Source: Pampus argenteus (taxonomy: Eukaryota; Chordata; Actinopteri; Scombriformes; Stromateidae). From it: DNA of 64,000 nucleotides. The stretch lies in NCBI GenBank assembly GCA_036937835.1, contig CM072875.1:16399501-16463500 (forward strand), given 5' to 3'. Below the pieces are notes generated by a model. That model had not been told where the DNA came from. It did no database searches and saw only the letters and a list, made by a program, of their open reading frames with translations. A program made the translations under genes and the position numbers. How positions within the stretch are numbered: the stretch's first letter is position 1; each line of letters begins with the position of its first letter. Positions 25,500 through 43,849 of the stretch are shown here, piece after piece.

Positions 25500-28400
25500 T
25501 CATAGAATTGGACAGTATTGGCCACATCTCACATGCAGTGTGTCCAAGGATTCTTGTGCTTGCAGTACACCCCTTTCTACACTAGATGTCCTTCTTGCCT
25601 GTGTCACAGCTGAGGACTCCCCTTCAGGATGCACTTTACTGTCTGGTATTTTAAACTCAACTGATGCAAATGAAGAGAGACTGCCATTTTTATTAGCCCA
25701 AGTTTTGGATGTGTCAATAGTGGGCGATACCCTGAAGCCTCTCCCTTTTATACTGCTTGAATCTTTTTTCACACTTTTAACACTCGCGTCGTCCAGAAAG
25801 GGGTCTGAATCGCTTCCATGTGGCAAGTTGTAGTAGGTGCACTTTGGAGTTTGAGGCTTAGCCATTTCCTCAAGCTCTGATGAGGATATGGCTACAAGGG
25901 GGTTGTTGCGAGTTTTATAATGAGGCAGGGAATCCTCGCTAGTATTTTCTTGGCCTGTGTCGATGGAAGTACTGTCCAAATGATCGTACATTCCCAATGA
26001 AACTGGAGGAGATTTTCTGATAAGGTGGTTCTCCTTGAGCAGCCATCTCCCTTGGTCAATCAATACCCCATCATTTGAGTCTTTCTCTGAGCAAAAAGAA
26101 ACGCACTGTGTGGCCTCTATAGCAGCTTCGGTGTCTGCCTTTAATGAGCTTGCAGCACTATAATAAGACAGATCCTCCCTTGAGGCTTTAGTGTCCGAGT
26201 CACAGGAAGAGAAAGTACCTCCACTTTTTATTCGCAAACTTTGCAAGACTCCTGAATTACTTGCCACAGACAGTTTGGAGTTGGAGGAGTTAGCCTGCTC
26301 CACATTTGCTCTCTCAGTCTTGTATATTGAATGGCTGTAGACCGGAAGAGGTATCTCTGAAGCCTCTTCCCCACTCTCTGAAACAATGTCTACAGACTCC
26401 TGAGTTTTATATCCTCCACTCTCTGATGTTTCCGGTCTGTAGTCTGATAAATCGGAGGTGCTTGGGCTCGGTAGACGTTTTAACCCGTACGAGTCATCCT
26501 TTCTGCTTTTGGGAATTACTGCTTGATTTGTTTGCACAACTCGACTATTTTCCGGTTCGATCCTGATGTTACCTCGATCATCATAGGTGAATATGAGTGA
26601 AGAAGACAGTAGGGCAGAGTTCACAAAGTCAAGTAATTCCTGTGATATCTCCACTGGGTGGGATTGGCTGCCGCTGCTTTCCTTATGACGCTCCTCTCTT
26701 TCATCTGTTTCAATTTCATCAACAGTGTCTGTTCCATTACCTTTGTCATCCTCGCATTGAATATCAGAGGAATATCTCCTTGGTGATTCAGTGCTATGTT
26801 CTGCTTCCTTAAAATTTGTATTTGCAGCCTCATAATTTGCCTGATCTTCTTCACAACTACTGCTCTGCTGCCTTAAATATGAGGCCTCCTCTAGTAGGTT
26901 TGGACAAACTGTACCATCACCAGCGCTGCCTGCATTATCCCTAACATTTGATTCTCTGTCACATCCCTCATTACTTTCATTTTCTTCAGGGTTCATCTCC
27001 TCTTCAGCTAACGTCTGACCTAATTCCATATCTTCTTCAATCTCCACTTCCTCTACAACTTCTTTCTCATGTATTGATTCTTCTTCCAGACTAACTTGTG
27101 TTTTCTCCAGCTCCTCCATGCTCCCATCACTCTCATCCCACATTTCTTCCTCTTCTATATCCTTGTCATTTTCTGCTTTTTCCTCTTCCTCATCTGTGAT
27201 CATGCTTTCTTCTATAGTTTTATACACAGCAATCCCACCATCCTCCTCCTCCTCTTCTTCTTCCTCTTCATTGTTTTCCTCTTCCTCATCTTTTTCATCA
27301 ATAATCTCCTCCACCTCATCTTCTTCATAATTTGCTTCTTCTGCTTCTGCTTCCTCCTCAGTAATCCTCACCTCAATAACCCCCTCTGCTTCTTTTTCTT
27401 TACCCTCCTCCTCCTCCTCCTCATCTTCCTCTTCCTCCTCCTCATAATTTGCTTCTTCTGCTTCTGCTTCCTCCTCAGTAATCCTCACCTCAATAACCCT
27501 CTCTGCTTCTTTTTCTTTACCCTCCTCCTCCTCCTCCTCCTCATCTTCCTCTTCCTCCTCCTCATTGTTTTCCTCTTCCTCATCTTTTTCACCAATAATC
27601 TCCTCTACCCCATCTTCTTCATCCTTCTCCTTTACTTCTTCTGCTTCCTCCTCAGTAATAACTTCTACTGCTTCTTTTTCTTTATCCTCCTCCTCCTCTT
27701 CTTCCTCTTCTTCTTCCTCATCTCCCTCATCCTCATCTTCCTCTTCCTCAAACTCATTGTTTTCCTCTTCCTCATCTTTTTCACCAATAATCTCCTCCAC
27801 CTCACTTTCTTCATCCTTCTCCTTTACTTCTTCTGCTTCCTCCTCAGTAATAACTTCTACTTCTTCATGGCTCTCCTCAATAACCTCCTCAGCTTCTTCT
27901 TCTAGACCTTTCTCCTCCTCCTCTTCCTCTTCCTGCTCCTCTACCTCTTCAGAAATATTTCCTATTTCTTCATCCTTCTCAATAACCTCTGTTTCTTCCT
28001 CTACATCCTCCTCCACCTCTTCAATGTTGTTTTCTGCTTCATCTTCCTCATCTGCCTCCTCAACAACCTCATCCTCTTCTTCATCCTCATTCTTTTTACT
28101 CAAATCCTCCCCTTTCATGTCCTCCCTCTTTTCTAACTCATCCACCTCCTCTTCATCCTTATCCTCCCACTTCTCCCCTTCTGTCTCCTCAACACCATCT
28201 CTCTCATCCGTCTCTGCAACACTATCATACACTCTTGCATCCTCATCCATGAATCCATCCTCTGTCTCCTCAACCACCATCTCATTCTCTACTTCATCTA
28301 ATTTATCCTGCTCCTCTTCCTCATCCACTGTCATTTCTCCCTCTGTACCTTCCTCTTTTTTCTCAACAGATTCCTCTCCACTACCTTTTTCTGCTTCTGA

Positions 28401-31400
28401 TTCTTCCTGTCCTTTATCATCTTCCCTCAGTGCCTCCTCTTCTGCTTCTTCCTCTCTTTGTCTTTCTTCATTTTCAGTCTCTCCACCACCACAGTCATCA
28501 TCATCATCATCTATCTCTTTCACCACCTCCCTATTATCCTCTATTTCATCCTCAGTTTGGTCCTCTTCTTCCTTTACTTCCACCTCATTTTCCTTCCCTT
28601 TTAAGGGCTTGTCTCTCTGAGGCTGTGGTATGTCTGATTCTTTTACATCAAAGTCTGCTTCCTTATCTTGATTGAGTTCTTGCTCTGACTCAGTCATAAT
28701 CTTTATTGGTTCATAATACATGTTTTGAAAATTATTTAACTCATCTCTCTCTCCAGTGTGTGAAGGGTCTTGATCATTGCCCTGATTTCTCTCAGTTATG
28801 TTCTCAGGTATGGAAGTATTTTCAGGATCTGATGATTGTTTGCTTTCTTTAACAAACTGTTCCACATCTTCCTCTGAGTCAGAGTGGTTTCTTTCAGTTT
28901 CCACGAAAGTGCTCTCCTCTACAGGGTAAAAACTTTTAACTTGTTGGATCGTTGAAGAAATCTCTGTTCTGAGGTCTTGCGGCATATTCAGCTTATCCAT
29001 AAGCTCATCAATACCCATGTGCTGATCCTCAAATGCATCACCCCCTTCGGAGACAAGATCCAGGGCAAACTCTGTTTCTGAAAATCTGGGAGACAGAGGC
29101 TCACTTTCTAGCCTTTCCCTCAGAATCTGGAAATCCTTCCAGCGATCTCTGAACTCAGAAGAAGCTCTGCTTTGGAGGTCTGTCAGACTCGACCTCTGCT
29201 CTTCTTGGTCATCGATAGCAGAAATTTTCTGTAGAGACTCTAACATCAGCATGGCCTCCGAGTTGCTTCTCGATCCATTGCTGTCACCCGGTGCAGAGCC
29301 TGTTAGGCTATCCCTCAGAGTCATCACTGACAAGAATGACAGGAAGGCTTTGCACGATGATCCAAACACTGAAGCCACTTGTGATGAGAAATCGGGAAGG
29401 CTATTTGACTTCTCAAGATTTGATGTCCTGTTGGTGTCAGGTATTTCTCGGATGCACTGAATGGATGAACAAATTTGCTGCAGGACAGGCTTTATCTTTG
29501 CTTTGGGACTTAAAAAGTTGGATGTAGATGGAGATGATTCATTGTCAACTGGGCCAATGACCTCTTCAGATTTGTGTGACCTCAGTCTGTTTTCCTGGTG
29601 TACATGTGCGACTCTGACACTTGGCATTGAAATACATAAACCAAGCATTTTCTGATCATTGCGCAGCAGAGCAGTTGCTGGCTCTTCATTACTAAGAGGA
29701 ACTGATAGACAGGAAGCAGATTTCTTGACAGCAGCATCACCAGGTGATAGATAATATTCTTCTGGATTAGTCTGGCAGTCACTTTTTTCCTCTGATTCAG
29801 AATCGCCACCTATCTTAAACACAACCTTTGGTTGAGGTTCTAAATCATCTGTCTCCTCCATATATGGCACCGGGTCTGGGCTGACTTTCTCTAACCAGTT
29901 CTCAACATATTTGTGGATTTCAGAGGGTGACGGATTGAGTGAAGGCATTGAAACACTCTCAATTAACTCCAAAGATTTTTTAGGTGATGGTATCCTGTTT
30001 TCAGTCATAGATTTAGGCTTGCTCATTTGCTTTTTGCTCACTAAAAGAGATTTTTTGGGTTGTAAAATGTCTGACATGTTCTTTTTCATTTGAGGCCTTC
30101 CAGTTGAAGTATTTACATTATGGCTATTATCCTTAGCAGCTGCTTTGTTTATGTTTTGTTTCTTTGGTGGTTTGGTATTTTCAGAGCTAACTGATAAAGC
30201 TGACTCCTTCCTGTGTGTCTTTTCATCCTTAATTGATTTAAGTTCAGGCTTTTCTGCTGCTTTACTCTTTTGACCACTTTTAGCACTTTCTGATGAACTC
30301 AAACTCTTTTTTCCCATACTGGCATTGCTACTAATCTTGCCACTGGATGAATATTTGCTGTTCTTTGAGGGGCTTACTATGATTTCCTTCTGCTTTTTAT
30401 CTGAACTACTTGTTGAAAGTGAACTCTTCTGCTTTCTTGCAGGTTTTACCACTTTTTTCTTCCCACCTGTAATCCAAGAGTTTGTTGCAGTTGTTTCATT
30501 CTCAGCTACAGAGGACATATTGCTTGGTATCTCTTGTGTTGGAGATATTGGCTGTGATGACAAAGATAACATCTCCTCTTTCTGTCTTTGTAGTGAGTCA
30601 GCAGTAGGTGGTTGCCAGCTAAAATCGATATCACAATCATTGCTGGATGAATGAGGCCCTGAGTCAGTGGGCGGTTTGCTTTCTGGCGCTGGAGAGGAAC
30701 CAGGCAAAGGTATGCTGTCTGTACTATATTCTTCATTTGCAAAGTAGTTGTTGTAGCAGCCGTGACTCTCATAAATATGCATCACAGTCTCTCTAACTGC
30801 CATTCCATTGTCTTGTATCTGCAGAACCTCAGCTACTCCCGACGACCTGATTGAGGAGTGGGAGTTTTTTTTCCTCGCCCCAGCGGACGCTGTTCTCCGA
30901 GGCTTTGGGACCGGCCGGTTGCTGCTGCTGCTGCTGTGTCTGACCATGCAGTATCCCTCAGTTGTCTCTCCATCAGCTGTCCTCTCCTTGTAGGAATAAT
31001 GGCCCATGGTACTCTCTTGGACCCCCGACTGTGTCACCATCTTCACACTCTCAACAGACGCATTCTTCTTAACATGTCGAGGACCTGGTGTAGGAGCACG
31101 TTTGAAACTCGTTTTTGCTTTCCCCAAGGCTGAGGAAGTGTAGCCCTCATATACTGGCTCATCCTTAAAGCTGGCGTCCTTTCCAGTTACAGTGGGATGG
31201 TTCTCCTCTTTACCTTCATCTTCAGACAAGTCTTTGGCAGCAGCACTGTTTGAGTCAGGTGAGCTGTTGCCTGACTCAGAAACTGAGGCACTAACTGACT
31301 TCTTAGAAAGGCTGGAGCGGCTGAGTGTGGTAGTCCAGTGGAGCATCTCCTCCTCCTTGATAGTCAGACGCACTTTCATCTCTACAGTCATGCTGCCATC

Positions 31401-34018
31401 TTGATTCACACGGAAAGATTTTTCAATGTCATCATCCTGAGGTACAATTCTTGTATGATGCTCATTATCTACCCTTGCATTTCCACAACTCTCCGTGTAG
31501 GTGTGACACTGGTTGACCTCTGTTTCGAATGATCCGTTGCAGTGATGCAGGTGGCAGTTCGCGCTTCCATTTCGTGAGTTGTTTATCTGGTTGGCGATAT
31601 ATCGCTCTGATGATAAGGAGAAGTTCCTCGAGCCTCTTCCACTTGAGAAGGATTTATTGTTCTCTTTGTCTGGAGGTGTTTTGATGAAAATCAAGGTATT
31701 TGTGATAGACAGAAGGAGGGGAGGGAGAGAAAGAAGAACTAAATCAATAAAAGGTGATTATAAAAACATCATGTAGTATTCATATTGGTGTGGTAGCATT
31801 ATTTAAAGGAATTATTTGATATTGTCATATATTTTCTTGCATTGCATTTGCAGTTACTGGCTATGCTGTTTAAGATATAAGAAAACTGTTCTTGAATATT
31901 GGCCTATGGCACACATCACATCAACGTACCACAGCACAGCACTAATTAACACTTACGAGCTTGAGGTTGCAACATAGATGGTTCCACAGTATCCGTGTAC
32001 ATCGCCTGTGCCATCTGGCCTGTGCTGTGAAAACTGCTGTTGGCTAATCTGAATGGCTCACTGCCCGCAGCCACGATGACTCCAGAGCACAAGATAAGTG
32101 CAGCAAGACCATCAATCTGAAAGAAGAGGAGAACCCATTTTCATTATGATAGTGATTTTGAATCATTGACATACAAGCATCCATTGTAAGAAAGCATTAC
32201 ACTCCTGGATCCTTACATGAAAACAATAAATGACACTTGATAACATTTCTTAATGCCTACATGTTATTATAAAACAGACCATAGATCAGAGGTCATTGGG
32301 CTGTTTTAGTGTAATAAGATTCATTCAAACATTTAACAAACGTCATGATGACCTTGAACAGAAAGCATGTTGTTGACATATGGCTGCAGGGATTACACGG
32401 TGATAGCTCACTAGGGGGTGGAGATTTTGATAGCACCACTTAGGACTTCTTAGAATTCTTGTAAGATGTAAAGAAACTGCCCTGATTCTTAATCCCAGGA
32501 ATAATTCTGCATTTTCAATTTTTTAGTTTTTAGTTTTAGTTTTATACCATTTTTCTCTCCAAAACAAAGGCTCTAAAACATGTTTTAAAACACCAATTCT
32601 ATAACTCATCATGGCTCTTGGTAGATGGTGTGCATACATCTTGTGTTTTCTAAAATGGAGCTTGGTTTTGGTTTGTCTGTTTTCAACATAAAATGAGAGA
32701 AATAGGCAATGCAGTAACAGAACTGATTCACAGTTGATCATCACTGCCTAGTTTTATTCATCCTTGGTTCCAGCACAACTGCTTAATTGTACTTGACAAT
32801 GGCTATCGACCATCTATGGTGCTGATTGGCTAATCATTAGTCCCCCTGCTGCGCTCATTGGATGGATCGCTTTTTCAACCGGGAAACTGCTGTTTCATGT
32901 CATGATGCCAGACGGCAAGTCAGTCGAGCCAATACAGCCCAACTCTTACATGCATCTTTTTGGGCGATTGACATGAGGACCTATAGTGTCGTTTTTCTAG
33001 GTAGGGACAGGCTCCTTAGTGAAAATATGGTGTACAGATGCTACATTCATGTGTTTACGGCTTTCATCAGCCTTACATCTATAGTTATCCTATTTCTATG
33101 ACCCAGACATATTCCTTTCCTTAAAATGTTGTACTGAGCTAACCAGCTATTGGCTTCAAGTGGGCAGATAGAGTAGTATTGTTTTCTTCATAAATAAGTG
33201 TATTTCCCTAAATGTCAAACCTTCATGCACATATTTGCTCTAAAGACTTTAATTGGATCAACAAAGGTAGCTCCTGCTTATATTATTTTCCGAGGTTGCT
33301 TCACAACAATCATTGATTCCCATTCATTTAACCATTTTGAGTCGACAGAAATACTTACTCTTCTGCCATCTGTAGAGTAGAGTTTCAGCACTGGAAACTG
33401 CAAGATCTGTGAAAGGTAATCCAGCAAAGCTTCAAATGTTGGTGCTGTTCTTCTCTGCAACACAATTCTGCGTTTAACAGTGGGATCTCTATTCTTGATG
33501 ACAACAAGCCTTTTTGGTGTCCTTACTGCCACCCTCTCATTGATCTTTGCTGGCCTGTTGATGACTTCATTCCTTCTCCCAAACTGAAGTCCTTTGCGCC
33601 TTTGTCTCCTTGCGCTGAGGGGTCTGGTGGTATTCCATGGTACCTGCTGCCGGTTCACTTCATCCAGGTTTAGCGGCTTGACCCGTTTCTGATCAGAACA
33701 CACATATGCTCCTCCATCATATAAGTCATCTAAGCCCTTAACAAGGTGGGTCCCACGAGGTGTGGTGATGGTCCTCACTCCAAATGGCAGAGGCACTTTT
33801 TTGGACAGAGCATCTAGTAGAGCATCAAATGTCTTAAAGGTGCGGGCATTGATTACCATGCGATGCCCACTGAATTTATTGTCACCGCTTTTGTAGAAAC
33901 ATACTCTTTTAGAAGCCGAGGGATCAGGGATGGGTTGTAACAATCGGGAGGGTAATGTCTGCCCACTGTCTGAGGACAGTTCCTGGGCAGGTGGCTCCTG
34001 GAGCGGTGTGTTGCTCAT
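25500..34018 (-). CDS. rp1: RP1 axonemal microtubule-associated protein (retinitis pigmentosa 1 orthologue)
   Basis: Three coding exons: 33359-34018 (220 codons), 31957-32116, and a giant last exon 25500-31669, giving 2329 residues (human RP1 is about 2156). Two doublecortin domains bind microtubules: DCX1 at about 37-118 (KRVCFYKSGD, VPLPFGVRTITTPRG) and DCX2 at about 168-246 (TFEALLDYLSQILQFPVLKLY, continuing across the intron as LILCSGVIVAAG). A conserved RP1-family block (DDIEKSFRVNQDGSMTVEMK) is at about 352. A Glu-rich region spans about 1280-1835. The tail shares VLIDQGRWLLKENHL, YYNLPHGSDSDPF and GQYCPIL with RP1. RP1 acts in photoreceptor connecting cilium and outer segment, stacking discs along the axoneme. 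Divergences: the frame ends right after CPIL, where human RP1 continues for over 200 residues, and the poly-Glu block recalls RP1L1. Tail similarity and synteny with tcea1 favour rp1. Confidence 0.9.
26990..28640 (-). repeat. rp1: Glu-coding purine tract with higher-order tandem repeats inside rp1
   Basis: For about 1.6 kb the coding strand is almost pure purine (GAG/GAA) and the plus strand almost pure CT. Within it are longer repeats. A roughly 95-bp unit encoding the ANYEE, VIEVRITEEEAEAE and GKEKEAE words occurs at about 27327-27420 and 27446-27538. A second unit encoding VITEEEAEEVKEKDEE and EEIIGEKDEEEENN occurs at about 27562-27690 and 27753-27880. Copies differ by a few bases and by the length of the Glu runs, so the array has grown by unequal exchange and slippage while staying in frame. 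Confidence 0.85.
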
Positions 34019-34033
34019 ATTGTGTGGAGATGG
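34019..34033 (-). other. rp1: rp1 5' UTR part of the start-codon exon
   Basis: A pyrimidine-rich acceptor (ctgtctag) on minus places the exon border at 34033, 15 bases before the ATG. So the start codon lies in the second exon, with a non-coding first exon upstream, as in mammalian RP1. The ATG has A at -3. Confidence 0.6.
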
Positions 34034-35169
34034 CTAGACAGGAAGCAGAGAGAGGGTATGGTGTTATGTTCAAATAGTTATGTTAGTTAGAAGTAAGTTA
34101 TGCTTTAAAAGTAAGACAGCTCTCAAACAGGTGGCTGGTAAAAGTCTGTTATTTTCTCCCTTACGAAAGCTGTGACGAGTTTGTATGCTTACTATGGATT
34201 CCAATGGTGACAAAATTTCACAGCTGAAACAAAGCATTTTGACAAGCGTGTGAAGGGCTGTTCTTCAAACTCTTGAGGTTATAAATAGTAAAACAAGCAA
34301 AATAGTACAACTTACCAGCTTTCCTTAAGGAAGTCAAGTTATTGTATTTTAGCTTCAGTCATGTCTTTTCTTTGGTATATACCAAAGCATTTGTGGTTTT
34401 GTAAGGAGAGAGTTTTCTCATTGTTTTGATGTTCAACAGCTCTTTTTAAAACAGATATAAATATTTAGTGATTCTTGGTCAGTGACAGTGTGGCCTCAGT
34501 AAGCCTGTCTACATCTACCACAAAACACTTTTATATAAGTCTTATAAGTGAATATATACATCTAAGATAGATGACCGCCTCACTATATGAATGTGCAATA
34601 CATATTTTGTTTAGTGTATTTTATTCTTTTTATTCATTGTCAAGACTTAAATGAACTCTAAAAGCTGCAATCTCAGCATTCATTTACTATATATTTTAAT
34701 CAAATCAATCAAATTGCTTAAGAAAAGTTGTACTGTGTGTGATCACTGTACAAGTAATGTAAACACGGTATTTCAAATTAAAAAAAAATACAATGTACAA
34801 AATGACATTAACATTAGACTAATTAAAATGTTATAGTGTAGCCCAGTAGGACAGATTATACAGTACAAGAAAACACATTGTGTTAGAGCTCAGACTCTCT
34901 GTAGTATCGTCTCTGTAAGTTCTATAATAGTCTATAATACATAAAACATAAATAGTCTGAAGAACAATATTGTAGGAAAAGATTCTACTTCATCATATTA
35001 AAATAACAACCAACCATCTACCTTGAGCAACACAACAAGTCTAAATAGATGAAGACACAGACATGGGCCATACACACCTGAATTACACAAAATACTCCTT
35101 ATAGGTACTGAAGAAAATAACAGACTGGAAAATAAACATGTAGCTATAAATGTAATGAACAAGGCTTAC

Positions 35170-35710
35170 CTTATATCTCACATTCCCCCTGAATTAAAAG
35201 AGCTAACACAACATAAAGTGTTGTATCCTGTATTCCTCCGAGCGCTGATCAAAGCCTCTCAGCAGCGTTCGAGGGCTATTTTGGGACATGCAACATCATG
35301 GCCAATTTGCTTAATCTTTGCTCACACTTAATCAGCATATCAAGGTAAGGTAACAAACAAAGGAACTACAGAGGAATATGAACCACAGTGGACATAAAAT
35401 ATGCACTTTTACCAGTATGAGATTTAAATAATTGTTGATATTATTATATCAACTGATAGATTTGCATCTTGGTGAATATATCCTGTGAGAAATCTCAATA
35501 AAAATAAAGAAAGAAAGAAAACACGTTCCCAAGGTCCTGTGTGACAGTTCATTAGAAAACGATGTGAAGGTTCGTGAACTCTCCTGGTCAAATGATTTTA
35601 GTAAATCTATGCCACTTCAAACTGACACCACAAGTGGTGAGGACTGTTTCTAATTTGCGAGCAGCCTGCATAATCAGATTTGAGAAGTCTTGGCCTAATA
35701 GGGATTAGGT
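35170..35710 (-). promoter_or_regulatory. rp1: candidate rp1 non-coding exon 1 and promoter
   Basis: A good donor (AAG then gtaagcc) on minus ends at 35170, a plausible non-coding first exon about 1.1 kb upstream of the ATG exon. Upstream, minus strand carries CCTAATCCC at 35701-35709, a match to the CRX/OTX homeodomain site that drives photoreceptor genes. Looser TTAATC words lie near 35320-35335. Exon start and promoter use are inferred from motifs only. Confidence 0.35.
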
Positions 35711-35714
35711 TAAA

Positions 35715-37500
35715 GATTTTGCGCACTTGCTGACAGCATGAGGCAGAACAAGGTCTTTAAAGAGCACTTTTATCTCACAGCAGGTAATGGAAATCCACCA
35801 TCACAATTTCAAGACATACACTGTATCAGTATGTATCCACACTGAATGTAATTAGCAAGCAATAATGTTGGTAATATCGCAGCCTTTACATAGAAATACA
35901 TTATATCTAAAAGTTTGTAGCATGTAGTAGACTTTAATTTTGGTATGTTAACAGTGGCTAATGATCTAATTGCATCAGGGGGTGAGAGCTTTTGTCACTA
36001 TTCTGCAGACAGACAATGTGCCAATTACCAACGGCCCCTGACTGCATAAAACCTGCTAATACCTCCCACTAGCACGTGTTGTGCATAAGTGCATTCTGTA
36101 TCGTCTCAAAAGATGGCTGGCGATCAGGGGCAGTGAAGGAAGGGTCATACTGTTGAGAGTCCAATATGAGGAAATATTATTTTACATTATTTCTTAAAGT
36201 GGAATGAGCATGAAACGAAAGCAAAGAAAGAGACATTTGACTTTTTTTTTCCACGGTAGACTCTTATGTGTTGTAATTAAGAACAAAGTACTCATTTCGC
36301 TCTGTTAAACTATTTGTAATAATTGCCTAACCTTCAATCACTAGGTGGTAATGTCACATGTTGATCTGGATTAGTAAGATCCAAATTAGCAAGTCAATCA
36401 GTGCCACATAAATGCAAGATCAACAGTGTGCCATCATTGTGGCCTAGATCCTGTTACTGAAAGGTCACAGGTTTGATCTGCACATCAGACATAGCTTCAT
36501 TAAATGCCATGAGTATTACCAGAGAGCTAAACTAATATTTTACATCATTTTACTGGAAAATTACTAGTTCTATCTTGTCAACAGTACCAAAGAAGTATTT
36601 TTTTTGTACCATCAATGTTTCCAACATTTAATTAAATGTGTTTCTCAACATTTTTGACTTGTTACCCCTAACTTGTGACCAATTGTCACCAGTGGTATAC
36701 ATGTATATAAGTTATAACCTGGCAAACTGAAGTATAACAGTATACATATATATTGTTTAGTCTCTGATAAGAAAATAGTTAAAAATGTAGTAGTTGTAGT
36801 TTTTTTTTTTTTTGAATTTTTTACTTTCACATTATAAATGATTAATCAACCAATTGCCAATCAATTGATTGACTAGAGAATCAATGTACTCAGTTCTACA
36901 CATTAGCCATTTAACCTTTTGATTGGACTAACTATTAATGTTAAAGCATTAAACACATTAGTTTTGAAGCAGATTGTGGTTGGTTGGCTTGGTTGGTTTT
37001 CAGTACCGAGTCCATGATCGACCCAAATAGAGACACAAGTGGCACTTTGGCGCCATCTAACGATAAATTGCAAAAATGCCTAAATGCAGGCTTGGCTTTG
37101 GGATGATGGCAGATGTATATGCAGAACTTGACAAATAGAGCCATATCTAATTGTTCATACAACACATAGGCTACATTTGTCTAATTTAAGCACAGAGCGA
37201 TTAACATTTAAAACATGCTTGAGATGCATTTCCAATATAAGTGATAGGGAGCCAAAATCCACAGAAAACTGTGGTGTTTTTTTTACAAGCTTTCAGCTTC
37301 TAAAATGTGATGATGTATTGTTTTTCTTTATTAATATGGTATATTAATATATATAATAATAATATAGGTTAGGGACCTTGGACTGTGGGGAACTTTAACG
37401 GATACTTTTCACTTTTTGAGGATGTGTGGGCCCCAGGTAGACATTTATTTTAAGAGGTCACAGGAAAATAAGATTGGGACCTGATTTCCTTCTCGATTCA
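35715..37500. other. intergenic between divergent rp1 and tcea1
   Basis: AT-rich, no exon supported, apart from the SINE-like fragment at 36436-36492. The two genes are transcribed away from each other, so this stretch must hold both promoters' outer elements. The last 180 bases before the tcea1 ATG are GC-richer. Confidence 0.5.
36436..36492 (+). mobile_element. probable decayed tRNA-derived SINE fragment
   Basis: The stretch contains tggcctaga (degraded Pol III box A) and, about 30 bases later, ggtcacaggtttgatct (degraded box B, T-arm like). That arrangement is typical of tRNA-derived SINE heads in fish. It cannot be folded into an intact tRNA, so I do not call a tRNA gene. Confidence 0.4.
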
Positions 37501-37679
37501 CTCCCCTTAAAGCCATCATGCAGCGATTAGTCATGTCTGCTACAGAGCGGAGGGTCTGTGTGTGGTTCCACTCCGCCAAGTAGACGCCGTCGATTTCACT
37601 TCAGTGGCGTGATCTTTGTCGTGTATTTCCTTTACCATTTGGTCCTGTTTTTTTTAAATATTTCATTGGATTATTCATT

Positions 37680-43278
<5,599 letters not shown>

Positions 43279-43642
43279 ACCTGCAGGCATCATACTCGGC
43301 ACTCCAAGTAGCAAAATTCCTGGACCAGATTCTGTTTAACTGCAACAGATTGGAGCTTTTTATTCTGTGGTACATGGTACGCAAAATGCCATACAAAGAT
43401 GCCACTGTGGTTACTGTTTGAGTAAATATCAAGTTCATAGATTGAGCTCATCGTCCGTTCCCTAATGCCCTCCCTCCCAAAAATCTTTTACTATTGTTAT
43501 TAGTTGTTTCCCACTGTCAGATATATGCGATCAATCTTGTCTCATTCACTTTTATCTGCATTTTTTATATGTAGTTTTAACACTTCGGACAATGTTGTTT
43601 TGCTTTCCCCTCACAACGTTGCATTGTTTTATTTAATTTCCC

Positions 43643-43648
43643 AATAAA
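43643..43648 (+). terminator. tcea1: tcea1 polyadenylation signal
   Basis: AATAAA 365 bases after the tcea1 stop, in an AT-rich 3' UTR context and followed by an A-run. It is the best-placed hexamer downstream of the gene. Confidence 0.65.
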
Positions 43649-43760
43649 GTGTAATCCATTTGATTAAAAAAAAAAGTGCTTTTCATTAGTCGTCCATTAT
43701 GATGGGCCTCCAGTCTGCTGCCCTGGTGATGTGAATCTTTAACATCATACTAATGCAGTT

Positions 43761-43823
43761 TGGTGTGTGCGTGCGTGTGTGTGTGCGCGCGTGTCTGTGT
43801 GCGTGCACGTGCGTGTGTGTGTC
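43761..43823. repeat. interrupted (GT/GC)n microsatellite
   Basis: About 60 bases of alternating GT/GC/GTGC just beyond the tcea1 polyadenylation signal. It is an alternating purine-pyrimidine tract with CpG steps, a typical Z-DNA former. Confidence 0.9.
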
Positions 43824-43849
43824 GTATATATTTGTTATTGGTGCAGTAT

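Noticed and set aside
27096..27905. 269-residue plus-strand open frame rich in Phe/Leu
   Set aside because: Another frame of the same antisense low-complexity tract; its hydrophobic look is an artefact of TTC/CTC/CTT words.
27565..28620. 351-residue plus-strand open frame rich in Ser
   Set aside because: It is the exact antisense of the rp1 Glu-coding purine tract; CT-rich complement reads as Ser/Phe with few stops by composition alone.
36436..36510. tRNA gene
   Set aside because: Only degraded box A and box B words are present; no cloverleaf or acceptor stem can be paired.
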